In this document: piece after piece, positions 1 to 7,382 of the stretch
Position numbering within the stretch: position 1 is the stretch's first letter
How the letters are laid out: every line of letters starts with the position of its first letter
Assembly: GCA_007117175.1 (NCBI GenBank)
Contig: SKGZ01000048.1
Coordinates: 1-10,671 of the forward strand
DNA from: Bacteriovoracales bacterium
GTDB lineage: Bacteria; Bdellovibrionota; Bacteriovoracia; Bacteriovoracales; Bacteriovoracaceae
Direction of reading: 5' to 3'
Length of the DNA: 10,671 nucleotides
Position numbers and translations under genes: made by a program
Notes under the pieces: model-generated
The model's database searches: none
Seen by the model: only the letters and a program-made list of their open reading frames with translations
What the model was told of the DNA's origin: nothing

Positions 1-1826
1 ATTTCTTGATTTTGAACTTTGCCTTTGACTAACTCAAAAATAACAGGGTTCACATCTTCTTGTTTTCCAGACTTATCATATAAGTAAAAACCTTTCTGAT
101 TTTTCTTACCCAGTAACTCACGACTCACCAATTGAGATGAGAGAGCCGCAGGCTTCATTCTCGCCCCTAACTGCTGATAAAGGATTTCTCCAACCTTTTG
201 AGAAACATCTAAACCAACCTCATCCATTAAGCGAAAAGGCCCCATAGGCATACCAAAATCTAAAGCTGCTTGATCAATCTCACCTATACTGACACCTTCT
301 TCTAGAAGATAAGCTGCTTCATTGAGATAAGGAGCTAAAATTCTATTGACTAAAAAGCCAGGGCCATCTTTAACAACCACGGGTGTTTTGCCTGCTTTTA
401 ACGCCCAAGCTTTTAAAGCTTGAATCACTAGCGGATCGGCTTTAGCATGAGTGATTATTTCCACCAAAGGCATCTTATTCACAGGGTTAAAAAAATGTAA
501 TCCGGCAAAGCGCTCTGGTCTTTTTAAAGATTGACTCATCTCAGTTAAACTCAAAGAAGAAGTATTAGATGTAATAAGGCAATCTTCTGAGACATGTGAT
601 TCGACCTCGGCTAAAACTTTTTTCTTAATATCCATATTCTCAACAATAGCTTCAATCACTAAGTCACAACCTTGAAATGCGGAATAACTCAAAGTTGGCT
701 GTATTAAATTCATACTTTTCTGGAATTGATCACGGGTTATTCTTTTTCTTTTCAGCTGAGAAGAAAAAATCTGAGAAGCTTGCTGTAAGCCCAAGTTAAG
801 ACCACTGGTGTTTACATCTTTCATGAGACAGTGCATTTGAGACTTGGCCATCAACCAAGCAATCCCTCCTCCCATTGTTCCTGCGCCAAGAACAGCCCCC
901 ATCTTAAGCTTGGGCAATTGCTCTTTATTTTGAACTTTCTTGGACTGATCAGTGAGAAAAAATAAATGCTGTAGACTTTGCGACTGGGGTGTCTGAGATA
1001 ACTCTCCAAAGGCTTGAGCCTCCATGGCCAAATATTGCTTGCGATTCACCCCAGCACCTTTTTCTAGTAAGTCTAAAATCTTAAGAGGTGCAGGATAAAA
1101 ACCTTTTGATTTTTTTAAAACACTTTCTCTTGCTTTTTTAAAGATAAGACTGCGAGTAAGAGGAAAACTTTCAGCAAAATTCATAACTGCAGAGCGCTTT
1201 ACTTTTCGCTTAGGAAGTTTCTTTTCCAATATTCTAATTGCATTTTCTCTTAAACGAACTGCAGATAATGAATAATCAGCTAACCCAACAGAAAGAGCTT
1301 GTTTCGCACGCACCTGCCTGCCTGTTAAAATCATGTCCATTGCCTTAGCTAAACCCACCTTGCGTGGCAAGCGATAAGTTCCTCCAAAGCCCGGCAAGAC
1401 ACCTAACATAACCTCTGGTAGACCTAATTTAGTTTTATTAGAATCTGAAATAGCAATGAATCCACATGCAAGAGCTAGTTCTAACCCACCGCCAAGACAA
1501 ATCCCGTCAACAAGAGCAAGAGTGGGACAAGGAAGGTCTTCAATTAAATTAAATAAGTCCTGCCCCTGAGCAGCCCCATCCTGAGCCTGTGCTTCAGAGC
1601 TAAGTGAGTTGATAATTTCCACATCAACACCCGCTAGGAAACAATCCTTTTTATGAGAAAAAAAGATGACTCCTTTTAGGTTCTCTTCTTGATGCGCTTT
1701 TTCCATCACATCTTTTAATTCTTCCAAAGTTTTCACTGACAGAGTGGTCAGGGATTTTTTCTCATTTTTTCCAAATCCAATCCACCAATAGTGATTTTCT
1801 TTTTCCAATGTGATTTTTTCGTACAT
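1..1826 (-). CDS. fadJ: Fatty acid oxidation complex alpha subunit FadJ (enoyl-CoA hydratase / 3-hydroxyacyl-CoA dehydrogenase), C-terminus cut by window edge
   Basis: This subunit hydrates trans-2-enoyl-CoA and then oxidises L-3-hydroxyacyl-CoA with NAD+ in beta-oxidation. The gene starts at ATG 1826 and stays open to base 1, giving 608 visible codons; E. coli FadJ has about 714, so roughly the last 100 residues lie outside the window. The N-terminal crotonase domain (about 1-190) has the oxyanion-hole motif GICLGGGLE with E116 and the second catalytic glutamate E138 in GLPE, both in the positions known for FadB. The dehydrogenase domain (about 305-590) has the Rossmann motif GAGTMGGG at 314-321, the SNTSS motif at 420-424, catalytic H444 in GLHFFNPV and E456 in PLVE. 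An AGAGG ribosome site overlaps the stop codon of the upstream thiolase gene, 8 nt away, so the two are co-transcribed and probably coupled. FadB is the alternative name, but the thiolase-first gene order and the thiolase subtype favour FadJ. Confidence 0.95.
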   Translation of the reverse strand, partial: MYEKITLEKENHYWWIGFGKNEKKSLTTLSVKTLEELKDVMEKAHQEENLKGVIFFSHKKDCFLAGVDVEIINSLSSEAQAQDGAAQGQDLFNLIEDLPCPTLALVDGICLGGGLELALACGFIAISDSNKTKLGLPEVMLGVLPGFGGTYRLPRKVGLAKAMDMILTGRQVRAKQALSVGLADYSLSAVRLRENAIRILEKKLPKRKVKRSAVMNFAESFPLTRSLIFKKARESVLKKSKGFYPAPLKILDLLEKGAGVNRKQYLAMEAQAFGELSQTPQSQSLQHLFFLTDQSKKVQNKEQLPKLKMGAVLGAGTMGGGIAWLMAKSQMHCLMKDVNTSGLNLGLQQASQIFSSQLKRKRITRDQFQKSMNLIQPTLSYSAFQGCDLVIEAIVENMDIKKKVLAEVESHVSEDCLITSNTSSLSLTEMSQSLKRPERFAGLHFFNPVNKMPLVEIITHAKADPLVIQALKAWALKAGKTPVVVKDGPGFLVNRILAPYLNEAAYLLEEGVSIGEIDQAALDFGMPMGPFRLMDEVGLDVSQKVGEILYQQLGARMKPAALSSQLVSRELLGKKNQKGFYLYDKSGKQEDVNPVIFELVKGKVQNQE

Positions 1827-1834
1827 ATTAACCT

Positions 1835-3118
1835 CTATAGACTTTCAATGAGAACTGCTCCACCTTGACCTCCGCCAATACACAGAGAGCAGACTCCTCT
1901 TTTGACCTTTCTTCTTTTCATTTCATGGGCCATCGTCACAACCAGCCTTGCTCCAGTGGCACCCACAGGATGACCTAAAGCAATTCCACCTCCATTAACA
2001 TTTAATTGTTCCATTGGAATCTCACCTAAGTTTTTCTCTATTCCCCAGCGAGAAGAATAGGAGGAATCCTTAAAGGCTGCTAAGACTGCTAGAACCTGAG
2101 CTGCAAAAGCTTCATTGATTTCAAATAGATCAATATCCTTGATCGATAATTGTGTTCTCTCAAATAAACCATTCATGGCCAAGAGAGGTCCCATGCCCAT
2201 TCGCTCCGGCTCTAGACCGTGAAAATGATAATCCACCATGCGGGCCATAGGCGTCAGATTATACTTTTTCAAGGCCTCTTCACTGCAAAGCAGAGTGACA
2301 GCCCCACCGTCAGTAATGGGGCAACTATTTCCAACTGTCACAGTACCAGTATTTTTTTCAAAATAAGGTTTTAATTTCGCCAAAGACTCAAGACTGGAGT
2401 TTGCTCGTGGTCCAATATCTTTTTCAATTAAGCGATCGAGATTAACTCCTCCTTGAATCGGTAAAATTTCATCTGCAAAACGGCCTTCTTCCATGGCCTT
2501 AATTGCTTTATGGTGAGAATCATTGGCAAATTGATCTTGCTGTTCTCTGGTAATACCAAATTCGCAAGCTAATAATTCTGCAGTTTGCCCCATATTCTTT
2601 CCACAAAAAGGATCTGTAAGCCCCTGCTCTATTGCAATCACCGGAGACAAATGAGGAAAGCGAAAGCTTAAAAGCGTTTTAACTTTTTTAGCAGTGGTTT
2701 TAGCCTGCATTAAATTAATAAAGAACTCAGTCATTTTTTTGCTAAAAAGAAGCGGCATTTGTGACATACTCTCAACTCCGCCTGCAAAAACTAAGTCCGC
2801 TCTTCCGCTACTAATTTTATCCATACCTTGGGCCACTGCTTCCATGGCAGAAGCGCAATTGCGATGAACTGAATAAGCACTCGTTTTTTTATCCAATCCA
2901 GCCTCTAATGCAATCACTCGTGCCACGTTGGGAAACTTAGCAGGAGTCCCAGTATTGCCCATAATCACCTCATCAACTTGGTCATTGCCAATTTGGTGAA
3001 CAGACATCATGTGACGAACTAAATAATGCCCAAGATAGGGAGCTGCTACCTCCTTTAGATCAAATCCTGACTTGACTTGCGGGGTTCTTAAGGCATTCAC
3101 AAGATAAACCGGCTTCAT
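1835..3118 (-). CDS. fadI: Acetyl-CoA C-acyltransferase (3-ketoacyl-CoA thiolase), FadI-type
   Basis: This thiolase cleaves 3-ketoacyl-CoA with CoA to acetyl-CoA and a shortened acyl-CoA, and is the beta subunit of the trifunctional complex. The 427-residue length is close to E. coli FadI (436) and longer than most classical thiolases (about 390). The nucleophilic cysteine is C88 in NCASAMEA, the NEAFA motif is at 335-339, catalytic H383 lies in GGGIALGHPVGATGAR, and the second active-site cysteine C413 lies in CIGGGQGG. The extra segment at about 125-165 (basic and hydrophobic) matches the place where trifunctional-enzyme thiolases carry a membrane- or partner-contacting insertion; that assignment is by position only. 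A strong AAGGAG ribosome site sits 5 nt before the ATG. It is the first gene of the fadI-fadJ unit, with a candidate promoter between it and the upstream terminator. AtoB-like acetyl-CoA acetyltransferase is a weaker alternative because of the neighbour and the length. Confidence 0.93.
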   Translation of the reverse strand: MKPVYLVNALRTPQVKSGFDLKEVAAPYLGHYLVRHMMSVHQIGNDQVDEVIMGNTGTPAKFPNVARVIALEAGLDKKTSAYSVHRNCASAMEAVAQGMDKISSGRADLVFAGGVESMSQMPLLFSKKMTEFFINLMQAKTTAKKVKTLLSFRFPHLSPVIAIEQGLTDPFCGKNMGQTAELLACEFGITREQQDQFANDSHHKAIKAMEEGRFADEILPIQGGVNLDRLIEKDIGPRANSSLESLAKLKPYFEKNTGTVTVGNSCPITDGGAVTLLCSEEALKKYNLTPMARMVDYHFHGLEPERMGMGPLLAMNGLFERTQLSIKDIDLFEINEAFAAQVLAVLAAFKDSSYSSRWGIEKNLGEIPMEQLNVNGGGIALGHPVGATGARLVVTMAHEMKRRKVKRGVCSLCIGGGQGGAVLIESL

Positions 3119-3157
3119 GGACTCTCCTTCTTCTCATATGATATTGAAACATTAAGA

Positions 3158-3185
3158 ATTTTAATCATATTATGGCTGAATTCAA
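3158..3185 (-). promoter_or_regulatory. Candidate sigma-70 promoter for fadI-fadJ
   Basis: On the minus strand a TTGAAT box (3185-3180) is followed after 16 nt by TAAAAT (3163-3158). Both boxes are near consensus and the element lies between the preceding terminator and the fadI ribosome site, where a promoter is needed. The region is AT-rich, so chance matches are likely. A 7-bp inverted repeat, ATATGAT (3136-3142) and ATCATAT (3164-3170), brackets the predicted start point and could be an operator for a fatty-acid regulator. I cannot match it to a known site. Confidence 0.35.
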
Positions 3186-3190
3186 GCGAG

Positions 3191-3238
3191 AACAAAACAA
3201 AAAAGCCCCACTCATCTATGGGGCTTTTTTGTTTTGTT
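3191..3238. terminator. Perfect 20-bp inverted-repeat intrinsic terminator, usable in both directions
   Basis: Bases 3191-3210 and 3219-3238 are exact reverse complements around the 8-nt loop CTCATCTA. The core is a GCCCC/GGGGC stem flanked by an A-run on the left and a T-run on the right, so RNA from either strand ends in a GC hairpin followed by six U residues. On the minus strand it lies 25 nt past the stop codon of the outer-membrane protein gene and ahead of the fadI promoter, which separates the two transcription units. Confidence 0.9.
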
Positions 3239-3263
3239 ATTGTCAGAAACTAGTATTGAGTTT

Positions 3264-4424
3264 TTAAAAAGCGATAATGACACCTAATTGAGCACTCATA
3301 GCATTGGCACCTGCAATTTGATCTCCAATCTCTTCTAACATGCGGTGAAATCCTGGAGTATTGGTACGATCATTGGGATTGACCAGTCCTCTAGAATAGC
3401 TAAATTCTAAATTAATACCAAACATATCGGTAAAGTAGTAATCAGCTCCAGTGGCAATTCTGGCACTAAAGAAAGTGGTATCATATTTAGAATTCCATCC
3501 TGTATGACCCATGGCAAATGGACTCATCATACCGAAGTTAGAACCATGTATCTGATCACTAAACTCCAAGCTAATTCTATTATAAGAAATACCAAATCCC
3601 ACATAAGGAACAAACTGCTCGCGAATAGCAATATTATAGCGTCCAAGTAAATCGATGGCAAAGTTATCAATATCAACACTGCGACCCATTTGATTCAAAC
3701 CACTGTTAAACGGGGTTGCTGCGTAGCCATGGCCGAAACCATGCATCGGATAGGCTCCTGCTGTTGGGAAACAATTCATACCAAAGCTGCCAAAGCAACG
3801 CAAATCATTACTTTGCATACTCATCATTGAAACTCCAACCCCCATCGCAAATGACTTATTAAGATCTGCATCTAAGCGAAGACCAAATCCTGGATTAGAC
3901 TCAATATTATTCAACCCATTTCCACTATAACTGGTGGCAAAGGCATAGGGAGTAATACGAATTTTCTCTACATAATCAAAATCCCTCTTTGCCTTGGCCT
4001 GTACTTGAGGAGCTGCCTGAGTGTGACTGACCTTATCTTCACGAAACTGATCACACTCTGGATCAGTAGAGTCATTAAGCAGACAATCAATCTTCTTATT
4101 GTATTCATTAATCTTTTTCTCAGAATTGCTCTTCTCATTGACGTAACGCTCGGTTGTTTTTGCTAGCTTTTCAGTGGTTCTCTGCAAGCGACGATACTTA
4201 TCAGACTTCTGATTATTAAGCATAATTTGATCTGATTGCTTATCTAGCTCATTGCGAATGTATTCTAATTCCTCATCAGTAGGATTTTGTGCCTGTCCAT
4301 CAACCACCAATGGATCTTCTGCGTAATTCATCACTCGATCCTGAGCATAGATGCCAGGGCCCACTAATGCCATTAGCATTAAAAGCAAAACACGATTCCA
4401 CTTGATTCCACTTGATTGATTCAT
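3264..4424 (-). CDS. Secreted outer-membrane beta-barrel protein with an N-terminal coiled coil
   Basis: I do not recognise a named family. The 386-residue protein begins with a Sec signal peptide: K9 and R11, a hydrophobic run at 12-23, and probable cleavage after A27 (GIYA before Q28). Residues about 50-115 are highly charged and heptad-like, suggesting a periplasmic coiled coil, followed by a C114/C124 pair and a Gln/Ala-rich linker at about 135-147. From about 153 to the end, alternating polar/hydrophobic stretches separated by turns look like a small beta-barrel, and the chain ends in IIAF with a C-terminal phenylalanine, the usual signal for BAM insertion. Two predicted loops (about 208-247 and 291-312) are rich in Gly, Met, Phe and His, and the first contains C210 and C218. 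A GGAGG ribosome site lies 4 nt before the ATG. The gene is 126 nt downstream of the prepilin gene and ends before a strong terminator. A porin, adhesin or structural role is possible; the sequence does not decide it. Confidence 0.72.
   Translation of the reverse strand: MNQSSGIKWNRVLLLMLMALVGPGIYAQDRVMNYAEDPLVVDGQAQNPTDEELEYIRNELDKQSDQIMLNNQKSDKYRRLQRTTEKLAKTTERYVNEKSNSEKKINEYNKKIDCLLNDSTDPECDQFREDKVSHTQAAPQVQAKAKRDFDYVEKIRITPYAFATSYSGNGLNNIESNPGFGLRLDADLNKSFAMGVGVSMMSMQSNDLRCFGSFGMNCFPTAGAYPMHGFGHGYAATPFNSGLNQMGRSVDIDNFAIDLLGRYNIAIREQFVPYVGFGISYNRISLEFSDQIHGSNFGMMSPFAMGHTGWNSKYDTTFFSARIATGADYYFTDMFGINLEFSYSRGLVNPNDRTNTPGFHRMLEEIGDQIAGANAMSAQLGVIIAF
4394..4417 (-). repeat. 10-bp tandem repeat inside the signal-peptide coding region
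   Basis: The unit GATTCCACTT (plus-strand sense) occurs at 4394-4403 and again at 4404-4413, with four more matching bases to 4417. It encodes residues 3 to 10 of the outer-membrane protein. The period is not a multiple of three, so loss of one unit would shift the frame; the shifted reading reaches a TAA after eleven codons. Confidence 0.75.
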
Positions 4425-4550
4425 AATTCCTCCACAGTCATTCCTGACTCTTTATGTCAATATTCTACTAGCAGCTTATCAAATGACGCGGTGGACAACA
4501 ATTTAAAAAAGGTTATCCTGTAAATTTTTCCGGAAGTGGTGTCAAAAAAA

Positions 4551-4784
4551 TTAACGATTGATTGGAAATTGCTTAAAACGGCGCTCTTTGGGGCCAGTGA
4601 GACCAAAACTTTGCTCAAATTGCTCTAAATAATCAGAAAAAAACGAGTTTTCAGGATCAGCAAATTGAGCTCTCACCTGGGCAAAAATGCTATAGGCGAT
4701 ACTGACGATGACAAAAAGTAACAAAAGGTACTCAACAGATGTTTGCCCATATTGGGCCAAAGCTTTAAAGGAAGCTCTCAGCAT
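4551..4784 (-). CDS. Flp/type IVb prepilin-like small protein with class III signal sequence
   Basis: The 77-residue product starts with a short basic leader (R3, K7) ending in G13, then QTSVEY, then a hydrophobic stretch at about 20-38. This is the layout of Flp/TadE-like and other class III prepilins: cleavage after the glycine, glutamate at mature position 5 (E18) and tyrosine at position 6 (Y19), then the N-terminal assembly helix. The mature protein would be about 64 residues with a charged, aromatic tail containing a GPKERR segment. No Tad secretion ATPase, peptidase or platform gene is nearby, so it is an isolated pilin-like gene. It starts 29 nt after the stop of the 433-residue gene, and no clear Shine-Dalgarno is visible. 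A TTG at codon 9 would remove the basic leader, so the ATG is preferred. It may be a pilin, a pseudopilin or a small membrane protein using the same peptidase. Confidence 0.68.
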   Translation of the reverse strand: MLRASFKALAQYGQTSVEYLLLLFVIVSIAYSIFAQVRAQFADPENSFFSDYLEQFEQSFGLTGPKERRFKQFPINR

Positions 4785-4813
4785 AAGACTATTTTACGAC
4801 AAGAAGAAATGGG

Positions 4814-6115
4814 TTAATAGAGGGGGCAAGATTTTTGATATTGTTTTTGCAAGTCAGCGAAATGACAAGCTATTCCCAGTCCATGAGTTTGATGAATAGA
4901 AAAGTCATAATCACAAGCTGATCTTTTAAAGGCCGAAGATGGAACAAAAGACTTTAATCGAGAATGACTTTTCAACTGAAAGTTAGTTTGCGAAGTCACA
5001 TTCAGCAAAGTCCATCGCTGTCCAGGGGTTAAAACCTTAAGAGTTGCTAGAATTTTAGGCAAAATCTTATCTTTAATGATTTTGCTAGAAAGAAAAGACT
5101 CTAAATAGTACGGATATTTCAATCGTAATCGATTGCTTTCGAAAAAAAGTTGCAAAAATGGGGCATAGTAAGGATCGCAAAGCAGAGGCTGACAATGCAA
5201 AAGTGCGCCTTTTTGTTGATTTTGACTCTCAGATTGAAACTCAAAGCATAAAAAACCATGATGATAGCTAAAAAAAGACTGCTGATCCATGCTCTCTTGT
5301 AAAAAATACTTTTGATACTTTAAACGTCCTAGGGCCGAGTTTAAAACTAAAGAATTTTGTTGTACAGGCAATGAATCATGGTTAAGTTGAGTCATTTCAA
5401 TTTCACCACCTAAACGCAAATATAATTTCTTAAGCTCTTGAGAAAAGCTTTCATTTAAAATGTGGTAGCCAGTCATAAGATTGATCAATAGAGTCGTTGA
5501 CTGTTGTAAGTTCCAATTCACATACCCATCCTGTCCATAGAGCAAGCCAAGGTTTAATCTTAAACTCGAAAATTTTTGATCTGATAAGACAAGATGCAAT
5601 TCTTGAAAAATCTTATAAAAAAGTTCAACGGACTCATCACTTCTCTTTAGAATTTTAAAATAATTTACTCTAGGCAAAGGTTTGAGTGAAAAAACAATTT
5701 CCTCTGCAATCTTTTCAATCCAGAGCGCCAGCAAATTATTAAAATTTTCTTCACCTATTTGAGTCAGGAATCCCCAAGAAGGAAGATGTCTTAAGTTAAG
5801 TTTTCCAAATAATTGTTTAAGGCAATCATAAGGACTCTGTTGGGAAAAATTGAGTAAGACCTGCTGTAAATTAATTGAAAGTGGATATAAATCTGTATAT
5901 TTTTCAATTTCAAAAAGAGCTAAAATCTTTGATTTTTCACCCAGTTGTTGCAGGATTTTTCGATCTAGGCCCCCCAAAGGTACAACTTCTCTCCTCTTAT
6001 TTTCAGCGCAAATATACAGACTTTTAGATAAAAGCTCAGATGGAATCATCGCCACTGGCAAAAAAGGGATGTCGCCCTGCTCATGAAAAATAACCTGATA
6101 GCTAGTTTTTTTCAC
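4814..6115 (-). CDS. Uncharacterised 433-residue protein encoded downstream of waaA
   Basis: I do not recognise this protein. It has no signal peptide, no obvious membrane span and no nucleotide-binding loop. Composition is rich in Leu, Gln, Ser, Phe, Tyr and Lys. The N-terminal 60 residues (including PLGGLDRKILQQLGE) look beta-rich, the middle (about 120-235) helical, and the C-terminal third has several Cys and His residues (C290, C308, C313, C401, H408, H411, C417, H418, C430). Residues about 200-275, with a GY turn, an amphipathic helix and LRLGGEIE followed by NSLVLNSA, faintly recall the middle of FAD-dependent amine oxidase-like proteins, but the dinucleotide-binding N-terminus is missing, so I do not assign that family. 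The start is GTG 6115; an in-frame TGA nine bases upstream leaves no longer option. It overlaps the end of waaA by 14 nt and has no clear Shine-Dalgarno, which suggests translation coupled to waaA. A role tied to the cell envelope is inferred from position only. Confidence 0.78.
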   Translation of the reverse strand: MKKTSYQVIFHEQGDIPFLPVAMIPSELLSKSLYICAENKRREVVPLGGLDRKILQQLGEKSKILALFEIEKYTDLYPLSINLQQVLLNFSQQSPYDCLKQLFGKLNLRHLPSWGFLTQIGEENFNNLLALWIEKIAEEIVFSLKPLPRVNYFKILKRSDESVELFYKIFQELHLVLSDQKFSSLRLNLGLLYGQDGYVNWNLQQSTTLLINLMTGYHILNESFSQELKKLYLRLGGEIEMTQLNHDSLPVQQNSLVLNSALGRLKYQKYFLQESMDQQSFFSYHHGFLCFEFQSESQNQQKGALLHCQPLLCDPYYAPFLQLFFESNRLRLKYPYYLESFLSSKIIKDKILPKILATLKVLTPGQRWTLLNVTSQTNFQLKSHSRLKSFVPSSAFKRSACDYDFSIHQTHGLGIACHFADLQKQYQKSCPLY

Positions 6116-7382
6116 ACAAAATCACTTTTTTTAACTCAAGTCCATGGGATTCAATTTCACTTAACGTTTCTAATGTTATATCTTTTCTTGCTGGTTGAGA
6201 AAAAATTTTTTCTAAGAATTCATGTTTTTGCTCTAAAATGTTAACTGAATTTTGATCATAAGAAAGTAAAAATTCTGTTTCACTCGATCGCTCGACTCTT
6301 GGACCGCAAAAAACACAACAGCCGGCCATAAATGGCTCCATGACGGAGTGAACCGACGACCAACCACCTCCTACCAAAGCAAATTTAAAATCAGCATAAA
6401 GTTCACAAAGAATCCCTTTCACTTTAAGGATAACAATATTGGCCCCAAGCTCATTCCATGAGCTCTTAGCATCTAAAACTTCGCAGGGGATATTCTCTTT
6501 GGAAAAGACTGCTTGCATGGCCTTAATCTTCATTTCATCTAATTGATGAGGAATAATGACAACCCTGCCATTGCACTTAAGAAATTGTATCAGCTGATCC
6601 TTTAATTGATTCAAGTCCTCTTGCCATGCGCTACCAATGACTAGAGTTAAGTTGGAACCATTAACCCAGCGACAATAACTTTTATAAAAGGGCAAGGCTT
6701 GGCAAAGGGTCTGCTCTTTTTTGCTTAATCTTTTTATAATTTGCAAGGTTCTAAAATCTCCTACTCGTAAATCCTGTCCGGTATCAATTTCTTTCTTATA
6801 GAAAAGAAGGTCATCAGGAGTTGCAAAAACAATCTGATCAAAAAAAGGTAAGACTAAACGATTCCAAAAAGGAATTCTCTTCTTAAGCAGTCTTTGTTTT
6901 TTGAAGCTAGCACTAATCAGTACTCGATGAGTACAATGTTGAAAATGAACAACAAAACGAGGAAAAAAATCATAGCGAACTAAGTATACTTTTTTAGCAC
7001 TCATCCATTTCTTAAAATCAACTTGCTTGAGAAAACAATAAGGAATCATTCGAACTGATTGAGGGTATTGTCGATAAAGGTTTTGCATACTATTCAGCAC
7101 GCTCTTTGAAGTATAAATGAGCTCAACTTTTTTTCCTTTTTGAATAAGGTCATCCACCAATACTGCAATTTGCTCAAACTCGCCCTCACTGGAGAATTGG
7201 AAACAAGCATCCGCTTTCAGAGATTTTTGATTAAATGATTCACTCGCCTGATGGGAACTGTGCTCCTCTTCAAATACTAAGCGCTCTTGCAACCATCGAG
7301 GAGAAATGGGCAAATAGGCAATCTTAGATAGCAAGAAACCTAAAAAAACCTCTAAGTATGCTGCCAGTCTTAACTTAAACAT
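6102..7382 (-). CDS. waaA: 3-deoxy-D-manno-octulosonic acid (Kdo) transferase, GT30
   Basis: WaaA transfers Kdo from CMP-Kdo to lipid A precursor on the inner face of the cytoplasmic membrane, the first step of LPS core assembly. The 426-residue length matches the family. Motifs appear in the family order: a hydrophobic/amphipathic N-terminal anchor (1-25), FSSEGEFE at 63-70 with E68 in the position of the conserved SxGE glutamate, VRYDFFPRF at 135-143 (family K-Y-E/D-F-W-P), VGDFR at 207-211, the second-domain motif VIGSAWQEDL at 248-257, and FALVGGGWSSVHSVMEP at 334-350 followed by FCGPR at 358-362. The last block is the sugar-nucleotide site of GT-B Kdo transferases. Some positions are divergent (FF for FW, SVHSVMEP for GGHNxLEP). 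The ATG overlaps the upstream glycosyltransferase stop by 8 nt, and only a weak AGAGAT ribosome site is seen. How many Kdo units are added cannot be told from the sequence. Confidence 0.85.
   Translation of the reverse strand: MFKLRLAAYLEVFLGFLLSKIAYLPISPRWLQERLVFEEEHSSHQASESFNQKSLKADACFQFSSEGEFEQIAVLVDDLIQKGKKVELIYTSKSVLNSMQNLYRQYPQSVRMIPYCFLKQVDFKKWMSAKKVYLVRYDFFPRFVVHFQHCTHRVLISASFKKQRLLKKRIPFWNRLVLPFFDQIVFATPDDLLFYKKEIDTGQDLRVGDFRTLQIIKRLSKKEQTLCQALPFYKSYCRWVNGSNLTLVIGSAWQEDLNQLKDQLIQFLKCNGRVVIIPHQLDEMKIKAMQAVFSKENIPCEVLDAKSSWNELGANIVILKVKGILCELYADFKFALVGGGWSSVHSVMEPFMAGCCVFCGPRVERSSETEFLLSYDQNSVNILEQKHEFLEKIFSQPARKDITLETLSEIESHGLELKKVILCEKN

Noticed and set aside
1..1826. FadJ as a truncated pseudogene
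   Set aside because: The frame is open to the window edge with intact catalytic residues; the missing end is due to the window boundary.
4425..4550. Terminator or clear promoter between the prepilin and outer-membrane protein genes
   Set aside because: There is a T-run just after the prepilin stop and a short palindrome TTCCGGAA, but no GC-rich stem before the T-run; candidate -35/-10 pairs are weak. A 5-bp hairpin (4436-4449) near the ribosome site is too short to call.
4708..4899. Plus-strand reading frame of 63 residues
   Set aside because: It lies antisense across the prepilin start and the end of the 433-residue gene, has no ribosome site and no recognisable motif.
5850..6086. Plus-strand reading frame of 78 residues
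   Set aside because: Antisense to the 5' part of the 433-residue gene; no ribosome site or family resemblance.
4814..6115. Assignment of the 433-residue protein as an FAD-dependent oxidoreductase such as protoporphyrinogen oxidase
   Set aside because: Only a vague middle-region resemblance; the N-terminal GxGxxG nucleotide-binding motif is absent.
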